64,000 bases of DNA from Niabella sp. (GTDB lineage Bacteria > Bacteroidota > Bacteroidia > Chitinophagales > Chitinophagaceae), in the NCBI GenBank assembly GCA_027493055.1, contig JAPUDO010000012.1, positions 1-64,000 of the forward strand. Reading direction: 5' to 3'. Below are positions 1 to 8,652 of this stretch, piece after piece. Numbering within the stretch: the stretch's first letter is position 1; the number at the start of each line of letters is the position of its first letter. Below the pieces are notes generated by a model. That model saw nothing but the letters and a program-made list of their open reading frames with translations. It did no database searches and was not told where the DNA came from. The translations under genes were made by a program, and so were the position numbers.

Positions 1-319
1 ACAATCAAGCAGTTAGCCTTCGACAAGCTCAGGCTGACAATACTTTTTAGTCAACACCATATAGTTCATGGCCAAACCCGGTGAATTGAACATCGAGCAT
101 TCCTCCCCCCGTCCGTACCGGCACGGGCGGACGTCCGGACAGGCGGGGATTGTTGAGCATTGAATATTGAGTGTTCGGGTATTCTATACAAATGCGTCAA
201 ATATTCAATAATCAATTTTCAATACATCAATATTCAATCGTAGTAAAGAGCGTTCTGCTTTTAGCCTTCGGCCTTTATCCTCCGTCTTCAGACCTCGGAC
301 GTCCTGACTTTCCGACTGA
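1..319. repeat. Intergenic mosaic: GC-rich palindrome plus 7-bp-period arrays
   Basis: No gene is seen here. From about 150 to 240 the sequence is an AT-rich array that can be cut into heptamers (GTTGAGC, ATTGAAT, ATTGAGT, then ATATTCA, ATAATCA, ATTTTCA and similar). From about 262 to 318 a second array has different words but the same spacing (GCTTTTA, GCCTTCG, GCCTTTA, TCCTCCG, TCTTCAG, ACCTCGG). It runs up to the gltX stop codon. A 44-nt GC-rich palindromic element separates the arrays from the left edge. Confidence 0.7.
105..148. repeat. GC-rich palindromic repeat, copy 1
   Basis: This C/G-rich 44-nt element contains the internal palindromes GGACGTCC and CCGGTACGG-like arms. Its reverse complement matches positions 23120-23162 with a single mismatch. 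The flanks also match on both sides: a cattcct next to the C run, and attgttgag/attattgag beyond the G run. It therefore looks like one dispersed element of roughly 90 bp in two orientations. A shorter relative sits at 56592-56615. Confidence 0.7.
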
Positions 320-1849
320 TCAGCTATTCAGCAGTTTGAGCGTATTTTCAATCCGCTTTATGGTTTCCTCCCTGCCAATGAGCCGTGCAATATCAAAAAC
401 ACCCGGTCCAAATTTTCCACCTACCAGCATGATGCGCAACGGCAGCATTACCTCACCAGGTTTTAATTGGTTGACTGCAGCTATTTCTTTAAATTGATGC
501 TCCAGTTCCTGAGCTTCCCAAACAGGTGCTAATTCATAATTACGGATCAGCTCTGTAAAAAATAATGTTTTGGCCTCATTCCATTTAGGCTGTACCGCAT
601 CCAGATCCACAGTTACCGGTGCTGCAAAGAAGTATGCTGTTTGCTCATAGAAATCTGTAAGCAGGGTACAACGGTCTTTTGTCAGCTCAATAGCTTTTTG
701 CAGCATAGTTTCGTCTGAAATAATTATTTCTCTATTCTCTAAAACAGGCTTAATTACGGGCAACAATTGTTGTACATCTGATTTTTTTATCCACTCATGG
801 TTGAACCATTTGGCTTTTTCATAATCAAACTTAGCGCCTGCGCTGTGTACACGATCCATTGAGAACCTGGCTATCATCTCTTCCAATGAAAAGAGCTCCT
901 GTTCTGTACCATCGTTCCAGCCCAGCACAGCCAGCAGGTTGATAAACGCTTCCGGCAAAAATCCTTTTTCTTTAAACCCTTCTGTTACCTCGCCGGTAGC
1001 CGGGTCAGTCCAGTTCATAGCAAATACAGGGAAGCCATATTTAGCGCCATCTCTTTTACTCAGTTTCCCGTTGGGACCCAGTATCAGCGGGAAATGCGCC
1101 CATTGGGGCATCTTATCTAATCCAAACAGGTATTTCCAAAGCAGCACGTGCACCGGTGCACTTGGCAGCCATTCTTCTCCGCGAAAAGCATGAGATATTT
1201 CCATTAAATGGTCGTCCACCACTACGGCCAGATGATAGGTAGGCATACCATCTGCTTTCAGCAATACCTTATCATCCACCAGCGAAGTATTAAAGCTCAC
1301 TTCGCCACGGATCATATCATTAAAGCTTACGGTTTCATTCTCGGGCATTTTTATACGCACCACATAAGGCGTATTGCTGTGCATCAACCCGTGCACCGTA
1401 TCACCATCCAGCGTAAGCGAATTACGCATCTGCATACGCACTTTATGATCGTATTGTGGCGATGGATTTTCTTCGGTACGGTATTGCCGGCGCATTTGCT
1501 CCAGCTCTTCGGGCGTATCAAAAGCATAGTAAGCATGTCCTTCTGCTACCAGCTGATCCGCATATTTCCTGTATATTTCCTTACGTTCGCTTTGTCTGTA
1601 AGGCCCAAAAGTCCCGCCATGCTGCACACTTTCATCCGGTTCAAGACCGCACCATTTCAGACAGCTGAAAATATATGCTTCGGCGCCGGGAACAAAGCGT
1701 GTCTGATCGGTATCTTCTATCCTGACAATAAAATCGCCACCATATTTCTTGGCAAACAGGTAATTATATAAAACAGTTCTTACACCTCCCAAATGCAGGC
1801 CACCTGTAGGTGATGGCGCAAAACGTACTCTTACTTTTTTATTGCTCAT
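320..1849 (-). CDS. gltX: Glutamyl-tRNA synthetase
   Basis: Class I aminoacyl-tRNA synthetase that charges tRNA-Glu with glutamate in the cytoplasm. The N-terminal PSPTGGLHLGG segment carries the HIGH-type ATP-binding motif, and KLSKRDG near residue 260 is the KMSKS-type loop. The length of 509 residues is normal for bacterial GltX. I chose the ATG at 1849 (MSNKKVRV) over one 27 nt further upstream. The conserved fold begins there, and a TAnnTTTG promoter box lies between the two, so the longer start would fall upstream of transcription. The C-terminal third is the anticodon-binding domain. The gene stands alone, with repeats behind it and a divergent exported protein in front. Confidence 0.96.
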   Translation of the reverse strand: MSNKKVRVRFAPSPTGGLHLGGVRTVLYNYLFAKKYGGDFIVRIEDTDQTRFVPGAEAYIFSCLKWCGLEPDESVQHGGTFGPYRQSERKEIYRKYADQLVAEGHAYYAFDTPEELEQMRRQYRTEENPSPQYDHKVRMQMRNSLTLDGDTVHGLMHSNTPYVVRIKMPENETVSFNDMIRGEVSFNTSLVDDKVLLKADGMPTYHLAVVVDDHLMEISHAFRGEEWLPSAPVHVLLWKYLFGLDKMPQWAHFPLILGPNGKLSKRDGAKYGFPVFAMNWTDPATGEVTEGFKEKGFLPEAFINLLAVLGWNDGTEQELFSLEEMIARFSMDRVHSAGAKFDYEKAKWFNHEWIKKSDVQQLLPVIKPVLENREIIISDETMLQKAIELTKDRCTLLTDFYEQTAYFFAAPVTVDLDAVQPKWNEAKTLFFTELIRNYELAPVWEAQELEHQFKEIAAVNQLKPGEVMLPLRIMLVGGKFGPGVFDIARLIGREETIKRIENTLKLLNS

Positions 1850-1853
1850 GGCG

Positions 1854-1861
1854 CAAATGTA
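1854..1861 (-). promoter_or_regulatory. TAnnTTTG -7 box of gltX
   Basis: On the minus strand this reads TACATTTG and ends only 4 nt before the gltX ATG. In Bacteroidetes this box lies just upstream of the transcription start, so the mRNA would begin at or next to the start codon (leaderless). No Shine-Dalgarno sequence fits in the gap. Confidence 0.6.
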
Positions 1862-2026
1862 CAGCGCATTTAGCAAGTATCAATAGTATGATTTGGTAGC
1901 TGCTGGCCCTTAAAAGGCCCCACTTACCTGTTAAAAACTTTCATTTACCGATAAGGTCAATTCTATTCGGGCCTTAAGAAATATATTACGCTTCGTAATT
2001 ACTTTATACATTCTTAAAATATCAAG

Positions 2027-2719
2027 ATGCCAGCTTATTTTAAATATAGTGCCATACTATTGGTTTACATACTAAACATTCCTTCGCTTTCTGCCCAGAA
2101 TATTATATGCAATGACCTGGACAAAATAAAATCGGACATGAAAGCTATAAGGGAAAAAGACCAGGGAATCCGGTCAAAAATCATAGCAGTTATGCAGGAC
2201 GCTGAAGGCTCGTCACGTGATTCGCTGCCATTATTTGCTCAGCAGATGAAGATAATAGATAAAGAGAATCAGCAGTATATAGGAAAATTACTTGATAGTT
2301 GCGGCTGGCCCGTTAGCCTTACATCAATTGAAAATAATACTATTTTTTTAGTGATTGACCATGCTGATATTTCGTTTATGGATAAGTATTTTCCTGTTTT
2401 AAAAACACAAATGGAGAAAGGTACTGTAACTAAAACAGATTTTTTTACATTGGAAGACAGAATGCTAATGCGCAAAAACCAGAAGCAGCGTTATGGCACT
2501 CAAAGCATTAAAGCTGATGGGAAAATAATGATCTGGCCAATTGAAGACCCTGATAAACTAGACGATAGAAGAAAATCTGCAGGCTTCTTACCAATGCATG
2601 AGTACATGAAGATGCTTGAATCAACGTATGGTAATAATGCTGTTTGGGATAAGAACTTAACTGTTGATGAGGTGCAACATTTAAAAAGTAAAAGTCCAAC
2701 AAAAATATCTGATCAATAA
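2027..2719 (+). CDS. Exported DUF6624-like protein
   Basis: A 230-residue protein with an N-terminal signal peptide (about residues 1-23, ending PSLSAQ). The body resembles the DUF6624 family, with an early REKDQGIRSK helix, a central VIDHADISFMD segment, an EDRMLMRKNQKQRYGTQ block and a C-terminal DDRRKSAGFLPMHEY motif. The function of this family is not known to me. It is a single gene divergent from gltX and probably periplasmic. The family assignment rests on recalled motif order, not on a search. Confidence 0.75.
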   Translation: MPAYFKYSAILLVYILNIPSLSAQNIICNDLDKIKSDMKAIREKDQGIRSKIIAVMQDAEGSSRDSLPLFAQQMKIIDKENQQYIGKLLDSCGWPVSLTSIENNTIFLVIDHADISFMDKYFPVLKTQMEKGTVTKTDFFTLEDRMLMRKNQKQRYGTQSIKADGKIMIWPIEDPDKLDDRRKSAGFLPMHEYMKMLESTYGNNAVWDKNLTVDEVQHLKSKSPTKISDQ

Positions 2720-2740
2720 GATAAGGGGGTGCATTAATAA

Positions 2741-3337
2741 TTACAGCTCCGTTATTATAATATCCTTCCAGCGCACTTTTATGCCGCCGCCATCATGGAT
2801 CTGCAACGCAATAAATCCATCTCCGGCACCAATCTTGGAATCGGCCAGGTTTATTATTTCATGACCATTTAGAGAAGTAGTGACCTGGTCGTTCACCACC
2901 CTGATCTTCATAGTATTCCATTTGCCGGGCTTCAGCCATTTCTCGTCTTCAGCTTTGGGCTTTGCAAGCCAGCCGCGCCCGTACGATTCATAAATACCTC
3001 CCGTATGGTTATTCAATGGCGCAACTTCTACCTGCCAGCCGCTTATCTTTACCCCTTCAATAGAGGAGCGGAAAAATACACCGCTATTCCCGTTGGCCTC
3101 CTGTTTAAACTTCAGGCTCAGTTCAAAATTTTTATACTTTTTATCTGTTGAAAGATAACCATACTGCTTATCGGGCCCGCTTTCGCAAACCAGGTCTCCT
3201 TTTTCTACATACCACTTTTCTGTGCCATGTACTGTCCAGCCGTTTAAATTTTTTCCGTTAAACAGCCAGGAAGATTTTTGACTGTACATTACTATGGAGC
3301 ACAAGCTAAAGAGCGCTACTGTAAAGAGACGTTTCAT
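2741..3337 (-). CDS. Secreted DUF1080 (3-keto-disaccharide hydrolase-like) protein
   Basis: This 198-residue secreted protein has a signal peptide (MKRLFTVALFSL, cleaved near YSQ). It is followed by one DUF1080 domain with the typical LFNGKNLNGW opening, a GVFFRSS strand, GIYESYGRGW and the closing LQIHDGGGIKVRWKDI. The fold is a concanavalin A-like sandwich. Some family members hydrolyse 3-keto sugars, and others may only bind carbohydrate. I start at the ATG at 3337 because the signal peptide begins there. The frame is open 24 codons further upstream, but that stretch is not signal-like. It converges with the DUF6624 gene, leaving 21 bp between them. Confidence 0.85.
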   Translation of the reverse strand: MKRLFTVALFSLCSIVMYSQKSSWLFNGKNLNGWTVHGTEKWYVEKGDLVCESGPDKQYGYLSTDKKYKNFELSLKFKQEANGNSGVFFRSSIEGVKISGWQVEVAPLNNHTGGIYESYGRGWLAKPKAEDEKWLKPGKWNTMKIRVVNDQVTTSLNGHEIINLADSKIGAGDGFIALQIHDGGGIKVRWKDIIITEL

Positions 3338-3702
3338 AAACCTTAATATTTTCGGCAAAAGATAACAAATGATTTTTAATGTTACCAAACGTAACATTAA
3401 ATTTTTCATTCATAAAATCATACAAAGGATGAATGAGCCCCGAATTCCAAAAAAAATCGGGCAGGATATGGGAGTTCTCCTATTCAAAAACGATAATAAA
3501 TAGTTTTTTTTAAATATATTTATGCCACAGGCTCAATAAAAAGGGTTTTTGTATCTTTAACTATACTATTAAAAAAACTAAACGACAAGTAGTACCATTA
3601 CAATTAACCGCTTTTAGGCTTCTTTTTAAAATATGTGTATAACCCGGCTATAAAAGTTTTGAATATTCAGCTTTTAGATAAAGGAGAACTAATCTTTGAG
3701 AT
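3338..3702. other. AT-rich divergent intergenic region
   Basis: No gene is seen. The stretch is strongly AT-rich and separates two divergent genes, so it should carry both promoters. Candidate plus-strand boxes of the TAnnTTTG kind are imperfect (for example around tttgtatctttaac near 3550). No heptamer array and no stable hairpin were noticed. Confidence 0.4.
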
Positions 3703-4239
3703 ATGCGAACGGTAAAAACAACAGGTCTTATATTATTGGCGATTGCAGTGATATTATTACTGGCAGCGCTATTTATGAAGGGGGAAATACACATAGAGCA
3801 ATCTGTAGAAATTAATGCCCCGGTATCAAAAGTATGGGATTATACCAGCTCAATCCGCGACATGAATGCCTGGAGCCCCTGGTTTACGAAAGATGAAAAT
3901 ATGCAAACAAAAATCAGTGGAATAGATGGCAGGCCAGGTGCACAATTTTGCTGGGAAAGCAAAACCACCATCATCAGTAAAGGGTGCTTATCTATTGCAG
4001 ATATCAAACCACAACAACAGGTAGATATCAAGCTCAGCCTTTATATCCCTTACCAGACTTCAGCTAAAGGTTATATAAAACTGGAGCCTAAAGGCACTTC
4101 TACTAAGGTCACCCTAATGTTTTATGGCAAAAGGCCCTATCCGCTCAGGGTCATGAAAATATTTGGCGTTGTTGAAAAAGCCGTAAATAACAATTTTACC
4201 ACAGGGCTTCAAAATTTAAAAATACTCTGCGAGGGATAG
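3703..4239 (+). CDS. SRPBCC (START-like) membrane-anchored protein
   Basis: A 178-residue protein with one N-terminal membrane segment (about residues 8-26, LILLAIAVILLLAALF). An SRPBCC/polyketide-cyclase-type domain follows, recognisable by the opening EINAPVSKVWDY strand-helix, a WSPWF loop and the long C-terminal helix. Such domains bind small hydrophobic ligands, but nothing here indicates which one. It is a single gene. The next gene is on the opposite strand and ends about 95 bp away. Confidence 0.8.
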   Translation: MRTVKTTGLILLAIAVILLLAALFMKGEIHIEQSVEINAPVSKVWDYTSSIRDMNAWSPWFTKDENMQTKISGIDGRPGAQFCWESKTTIISKGCLSIADIKPQQQVDIKLSLYIPYQTSAKGYIKLEPKGTSTKVTLMFYGKRPYPLRVMKIFGVVEKAVNNNFTTGLQNLKILCEG

Positions 4240-4332
4240 ATGACAACGTCTGGATTGTACAGGCAAGCAGGGCATTCTGAAAAAAAGGCTTACAACCAAC
4301 CTGTACTTCCCTGCTTCCAGAATTTCTTTAAG

Positions 4333-5280
4333 CTACTTCTTTTTTTGCATTGAGGTCTGCACTTTTTTTACAAAAGCTTCGGTAACATTAGCCAGTGACG
4401 CAACTTTAGCAATAGTAAAGTTGGTATTGGAAAGCAGGTTTTTCACAAACTCATAGCTTTTTTGTTGTGCGCCCTTTTCAATACCTCTCTCAATACCTTT
4501 TTCAAAAGCTTCTTCCCTCTCTATTTTCTTTATGGTTTCTATAATTCCCATAGTCTCTTTTTTACCTGTTAATTTATCTACCTCTTTATCAAAATTACGA
4601 TTTATCTCCTTGTTTTCGATATACACAAAATTTTTAAGGAAAAATAAGAACCGGGCTATGTGCTCATGATTATATTTTTTACTTTGTATAAGCGCCCGCG
4701 CTACGGTTAGCCGGTGCTGAGCCAGCTCATCCTCCGGTATTTTGCCCGTCAGCAGTGCTTTTTGGGCAGCCAGCACTATCAGGGCAAAAGGATTGTTCAT
4801 AGCCAGCAATTCCTGTTCCGTATGGCTTAGAATGTGGTAAACATTATATTCATAGGTGATTTGCGTACCCATAAATGATTTGTGAAACCGGGCAGGACAT
4901 TTTTGCTTCTTGTCACCGGTAAAGACGGCCAGCGCCGTAATATCTACCCGGTACCGGTCGTAGATGCGATACCAGTATTGAAGCATACGATGTGTGAAAT
5001 TTTTATCAGTGGTTTTCTGAATTTCGATATGCACTAAAATCCACTCTTCCTCCCCGGTGTTTAAATATGCTTTTGCCAGCAGATCAACAAACCTGCTGCC
5101 ACCCTGCCTTTCCGGCTCAGGAAACAGCTCAGCTAATTCTTTGTCCAAGAACTCAAAACCCCGCCGCATGTCAAAAACGGCATCAGCATCCGGATAATAA
5201 AACCGGAGCAGATCCGGGAAAAATTCCTCAAAAGCGCTCTTTAGCAGTATATCGTCTTTTCTTCGAAACATGGTTAGCAA
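4333..5280 (-). CDS. Rpn/PD-(D/E)XK-type nuclease, putative recombination-promoting transposase
   Basis: A 315-residue protein of the Rpn family (PD-(D/E)XK nuclease fold, often labelled putative transposase). The nuclease core is in the first 130 residues: FVDLLAKAYL supplies the metal-binding Asp and VHIEIQKT the ExQ strand, followed by the typical HRMLQYWYRIYDRY helix. The C-terminal third is charged and repetitive (EKGIERGIEKG), which is usual for the family and variable between copies. Known relatives increase RecA-independent recombination. An alternative start lies 9 nt downstream. The 3' flank contains paired complementary segments (4257-4323). Confidence 0.85.
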   Translation of the reverse strand: MLTMFRRKDDILLKSAFEEFFPDLLRFYYPDADAVFDMRRGFEFLDKELAELFPEPERQGGSRFVDLLAKAYLNTGEEEWILVHIEIQKTTDKNFTHRMLQYWYRIYDRYRVDITALAVFTGDKKQKCPARFHKSFMGTQITYEYNVYHILSHTEQELLAMNNPFALIVLAAQKALLTGKIPEDELAQHRLTVARALIQSKKYNHEHIARFLFFLKNFVYIENKEINRNFDKEVDKLTGKKETMGIIETIKKIEREEAFEKGIERGIEKGAQQKSYEFVKNLLSNTNFTIAKVASLANVTEAFVKKVQTSMQKKK

Positions 5281-5338
5281 TTTTTTGTAAAAAACGGTGT
5301 TTGATGTTAGTACCAGCCTTTCCCTCTAAGAAAAGTTG

Positions 5339-7507
5339 CTACTTTTTCCATAGCCTCTTTAAATATTTGCCGGCTTTATTAATAGCGCCAAACTGCTCGC
5401 TAATAGTCTCTATAAGCTTACCGTCAGCCTGTTGAATATCTGCCATATTGATGCCGGTTTCCAGCTGTTCAGGATACAGGATAATATAGCTATACCTGGA
5501 AAAATAATTTGATAAATAATAAGGAAGCTTATTGAACTGCGGCAAATAGGAGTTATACCCTTTACGCGATGAAATAATAATGAAAAGGTCATTCAAATCC
5601 AATTCCCTGGTAAAGATCAGGAAGTCGTCCCAGTTCGTAAACTCTGTGAATAATGCCTGTAGCGCGCCGTTATTTTTTTGTGTAATATTTTTAATTTCAG
5701 TAAGCGTTTTTTCTGTACCACAGAAATTTACTTTCATGCCCGCTTCTTTGGCAAGATTTGAAACTTTCTGAACCCAATGGGTAAATCCGGGTTCCGTTTC
5801 TGCCTCGGGCGGAACCGCCACCATCATCCGTTTAAGTGTATTGAAAGGTTGCGATGGCTTATACACATAAATGGTTTTATATATCCTCCTGATAATATTC
5901 TCTGTGATCTCACCAAAAAAAACTTTTTGATCAGCGCCTTTGTGCAGGCCAATCACTATATCTGTTATCTGTTGCTCTTTTATGGTATAAATAATACCAT
6001 TGCTTATACTGGAGTCATATCTTATTAAAGGGTTGATTTTGTTTTCAGATGCAGCGGCGTGAGATAAAGCTTTATCTAATATCTTCTTTCCCTTTCCTGC
6101 TGTATTCTGCGCCTCAGCCGCATCATCCACAATATGCAACCCGTATAAGGATATATTGCTTTTTTTAGGTTTCAGCATCACACCAAAATCAACAAGGTCT
6201 GTAGTGATCTCCGGATAGGGCAGCGATATCAGTATCTTTTCTTCATTAGCCATATCTTCAACCGCTGTATCCTTTTCCTCTTCCAGCAAGGCCAGTTCTT
6301 TAGCTGAACGCTCCGTCACAAAAGAGCCTACGCCGCAGCTTACTAATATTAACAGGATGGTTCCGTTCAGCACATCCTCGTCCAGGAAGCGGATAGGCTC
6401 ACCCGTAGAGGTTTCGCCAATAATAAGGTTATATCCTACCAATATAATAGCCAGTGTGGCAGCAGCATGAGAGGCGCTGAGGCCAAAAAGCATCTTCCCT
6501 TCTGTAGCAGTTAATTTGAATATTTTTTGCGTAAGCCATGCGGCAACATACTTCGTAACCAGCGCTACTACAATGATAACGCCCGCAACCTTTACAGCGC
6601 CCCAGCCTTTAACCAGCACTTTTACATCTACCAGCATGCCTACACTGATTAAGAAGAAAGGTATAAACAGTGCATTGCCCACAAAATTGATACGATTCAT
6701 TAAAACGGAACTGTGCGGCACAAAGCGATTGAGCACCAGGCCTGCGAAAAAAGCGCCTATAATAGCTTCTATACCTGCTGCTTCCGCAAGAAAAGAAGCC
6801 AGGAATACCATACCCAGCACAAAAATATACTGCGAAACACTGTCATCAAACCGTTTAAAGAACCATCTTACAATAACAGGGAACAGAAAAAGCACAATAC
6901 ATACAAAAACAACAGAAGACAGGCCCAGCTGTATCCAGAATTGGGAAGAGACCTGCTCTTTAGCCATCCCCGATATGGCCGCAAGCAAAAGCAGCGCTAC
7001 CGTATCTGTGATCATGGTTCCCCCAACCGCCATTCCTACCACCCTGTTGCGTATAACACCATATTTGCTGGCAATGGGATAGGCCACCAGCGTATGCGTG
7101 GAAAACATACTCGCCAGCAACATAGACGACAAAAAACTATACCCCAATATATAGCGGGATGCCAATGTTCCGAATACGAAGGGTAATAAAAAAGTGATAA
7201 TACCAAATACCAGTATTTTCTTTTTATTCTTCCTGAATTCGGCCAGGTCAATTTCCAGACCGGCTAAAAACATAATGTACAGCAGTCCCACTGTACCAAA
7301 CAAAACAATGCTGGTATCACGCTTTAACAGGTTCAGCCCGTACGGCCCCACTATAACACCTGCAATAATAAGCCCGATAATATGTGGCACTTTTATCTTG
7401 CTGAACAGGATGGGTGCAAACAATATAATAAAAAGCACCAGTGCAAAAATGATAACCGGGTTGGTCAACGGTAAAGTAAAATCCAAAGATGATAGTAATG
7501 CTACCAT
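5339..7507 (-). CDS. Kef-type cation:proton antiporter with C-terminal stress-protein-like domains
   Basis: A 722-residue inner-membrane antiporter of the CPA2 family. Residues 1-400 form about 12 membrane helices, with the Na+/H+ exchanger pattern and the conserved glycine-rich helices (PHIIGLIIAGVIVGPYGL, GAFFAGLVLNRF). No TrkA-N nucleotide-binding domain follows. Residues from about 425 to 722 instead look like two soluble universal-stress-like units (ILISLPYPEITTDLVDFG and MMVAVPPEAETE). It probably exchanges K+ or Na+ for protons. It lies 19 bp downstream of a lipoprotein gene on the same strand, so the two are likely co-transcribed. Confidence 0.88.
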   Translation of the reverse strand: MVALLSSLDFTLPLTNPVIIFALVLFIILFAPILFSKIKVPHIIGLIIAGVIVGPYGLNLLKRDTSIVLFGTVGLLYIMFLAGLEIDLAEFRKNKKKILVFGIITFLLPFVFGTLASRYILGYSFLSSMLLASMFSTHTLVAYPIASKYGVIRNRVVGMAVGGTMITDTVALLLLAAISGMAKEQVSSQFWIQLGLSSVVFVCIVLFLFPVIVRWFFKRFDDSVSQYIFVLGMVFLASFLAEAAGIEAIIGAFFAGLVLNRFVPHSSVLMNRINFVGNALFIPFFLISVGMLVDVKVLVKGWGAVKVAGVIIVVALVTKYVAAWLTQKIFKLTATEGKMLFGLSASHAAATLAIILVGYNLIIGETSTGEPIRFLDEDVLNGTILLILVSCGVGSFVTERSAKELALLEEEKDTAVEDMANEEKILISLPYPEITTDLVDFGVMLKPKKSNISLYGLHIVDDAAEAQNTAGKGKKILDKALSHAAASENKINPLIRYDSSISNGIIYTIKEQQITDIVIGLHKGADQKVFFGEITENIIRRIYKTIYVYKPSQPFNTLKRMMVAVPPEAETEPGFTHWVQKVSNLAKEAGMKVNFCGTEKTLTEIKNITQKNNGALQALFTEFTNWDDFLIFTRELDLNDLFIIISSRKGYNSYLPQFNKLPYYLSNYFSRYSYIILYPEQLETGINMADIQQADGKLIETISEQFGAINKAGKYLKRLWKK

Positions 7508-7526
7508 ATAATATTTTTAAACCAGC

Positions 7527-8084
7527 TTATAACCGATCAGCAGTGATTGAATAAGTAGTTTTACAGTCGGTAAGCACAATTTCCCTTATGCCGTCTAATT
7601 TTTTCTCGTTAAGTATCCTCAAAGTCACTTCAATCTTTGCAGCACCTGGTGTATTATTATCTGTCAGCTGCAGGCCTCTCTGCGTATAATTACCGTTGTA
7701 TATTCTTGTAAGATTTTTGCCCACGTAAGCTTTCATCACAATATCATTGCCGGAACTAGTAAACTCCCATTGCTCCGTTTTAACATCACCAATGGCCGAA
7801 CCGCTGCAGGAGGTTTCCACACACTGCATTTTAACCTGCCATTTACCTACAATGGACGGGCCATGGATAACTACAGAGTCCATTTCCCTCTTGGTGCTAT
7901 CCAGCTTATATTCACGCTCCTGCAGCAATTTTTCTTTTTGTGTAAGCTGCTGCTCTAACAATAATAAGGTTTGCTGCTTTTCATTCAGCACTGTTTCTCT
8001 TTCTTTTATCGCCTTTTCACGCTCGCTCAATCCGCAGGAGCAAAACAATAAGGCAATAATGAATATGGGCTGTCGCAATTTCAT
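7527..8084 (-). CDS. Small coiled-coil lipoprotein
   Basis: A 185-residue predicted lipoprotein, with a short signal and a lipobox (IALLFCSCGLSE). A strongly charged helix with heptad character follows (about residues 20-65, with KEREQ-like repeats) and then a beta-rich C-terminal domain with paired cysteines (CVETSCSG). The ATG at 8084 is preferred because the signal peptide begins there, although the frame stays open for another 52 codons upstream. The family is not recognised. Its placement directly upstream of the antiporter suggests a shared operon. Confidence 0.7.
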   Translation of the reverse strand: MKLRQPIFIIALLFCSCGLSEREKAIKERETVLNEKQQTLLLLEQQLTQKEKLLQEREYKLDSTKREMDSVVIHGPSIVGKWQVKMQCVETSCSGSAIGDVKTEQWEFTSSGNDIVMKAYVGKNLTRIYNGNYTQRGLQLTDNNTPGAAKIEVTLRILNEKKLDGIREIVLTDCKTTYSITADRL

Positions 8085-8256
8085 AGTTACTGCAATAAGG
8101 TTCAATAAACAATAGGAATCAGGGTAAAAATAAGGAACTCTTTCAACAATATGATAACTTTGCTGTTCTACAGTTCCATAAAACAGGCTGTAAAAAGGGA
8201 GCAGCATATTTTTAAGCGCAAACCTCAAAAATGGCCCCACCTTTAAAAAAGCAATA

Positions 8257-8610
8257 ATGAATAATACATTTTCTGCAGACAGTATTAAAATAAGCGATCC
8301 GGCAAAGGCCCGTATAGAACAAATACTGGCCGAAAACCAAAGCCAGGGGAAAAACAGCTTTTTGCGTGTAAGCGTTGTGAGCGGAGGCTGCTCCGGCCTG
8401 AGCTACAAGCTTGATTTTGACAGCGAGGAAAACCCTAAAGACCAGGTATTTGAAGATAATGGCATTAAAATAGTTACAGATATGAAAAGCCTGCTTTATC
8501 TTTTAGGAACTACCCTTGATTTTTCTGAAGGTTTGAGCGGAAAAGGATTTTTCTTTAATAATCCCAATGCCTCGCGCACCTGTGCCTGTGGCGAAAGCTT
8601 TGCTGTTTAG
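8257..8610 (+). CDS. IscA/HesB-type iron-sulfur cluster assembly protein
   Basis: A 117-residue A-type carrier that receives Fe-S clusters from the scaffold and passes them to target enzymes. The three conserved cysteines are present: one in GGCSGLSY and two in the C-terminal RTCACGESF. The length is normal for the family. Whether it corresponds to IscA, ErpA or SufA cannot be decided from sequence alone. It starts a plus-strand run that continues with terC and murF-alr, with gaps of about 40 bp. Confidence 0.93.
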   Translation: MNNTFSADSIKISDPAKARIEQILAENQSQGKNSFLRVSVVSGGCSGLSYKLDFDSEENPKDQVFEDNGIKIVTDMKSLLYLLGTTLDFSEGLSGKGFFFNNPNASRTCACGESFAV

Positions 8611-8652
8611 CAGGATGCCCTAAACTTAAACTACATACATTTATTTAATTCA

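Noticed and set aside
6516-7082. A 188-residue open frame on the plus strand inside the antiporter gene
   Set aside because: It is the antisense shadow of membrane helices. The Thr/Ser/Pro-rich translation is typical of such shadows.
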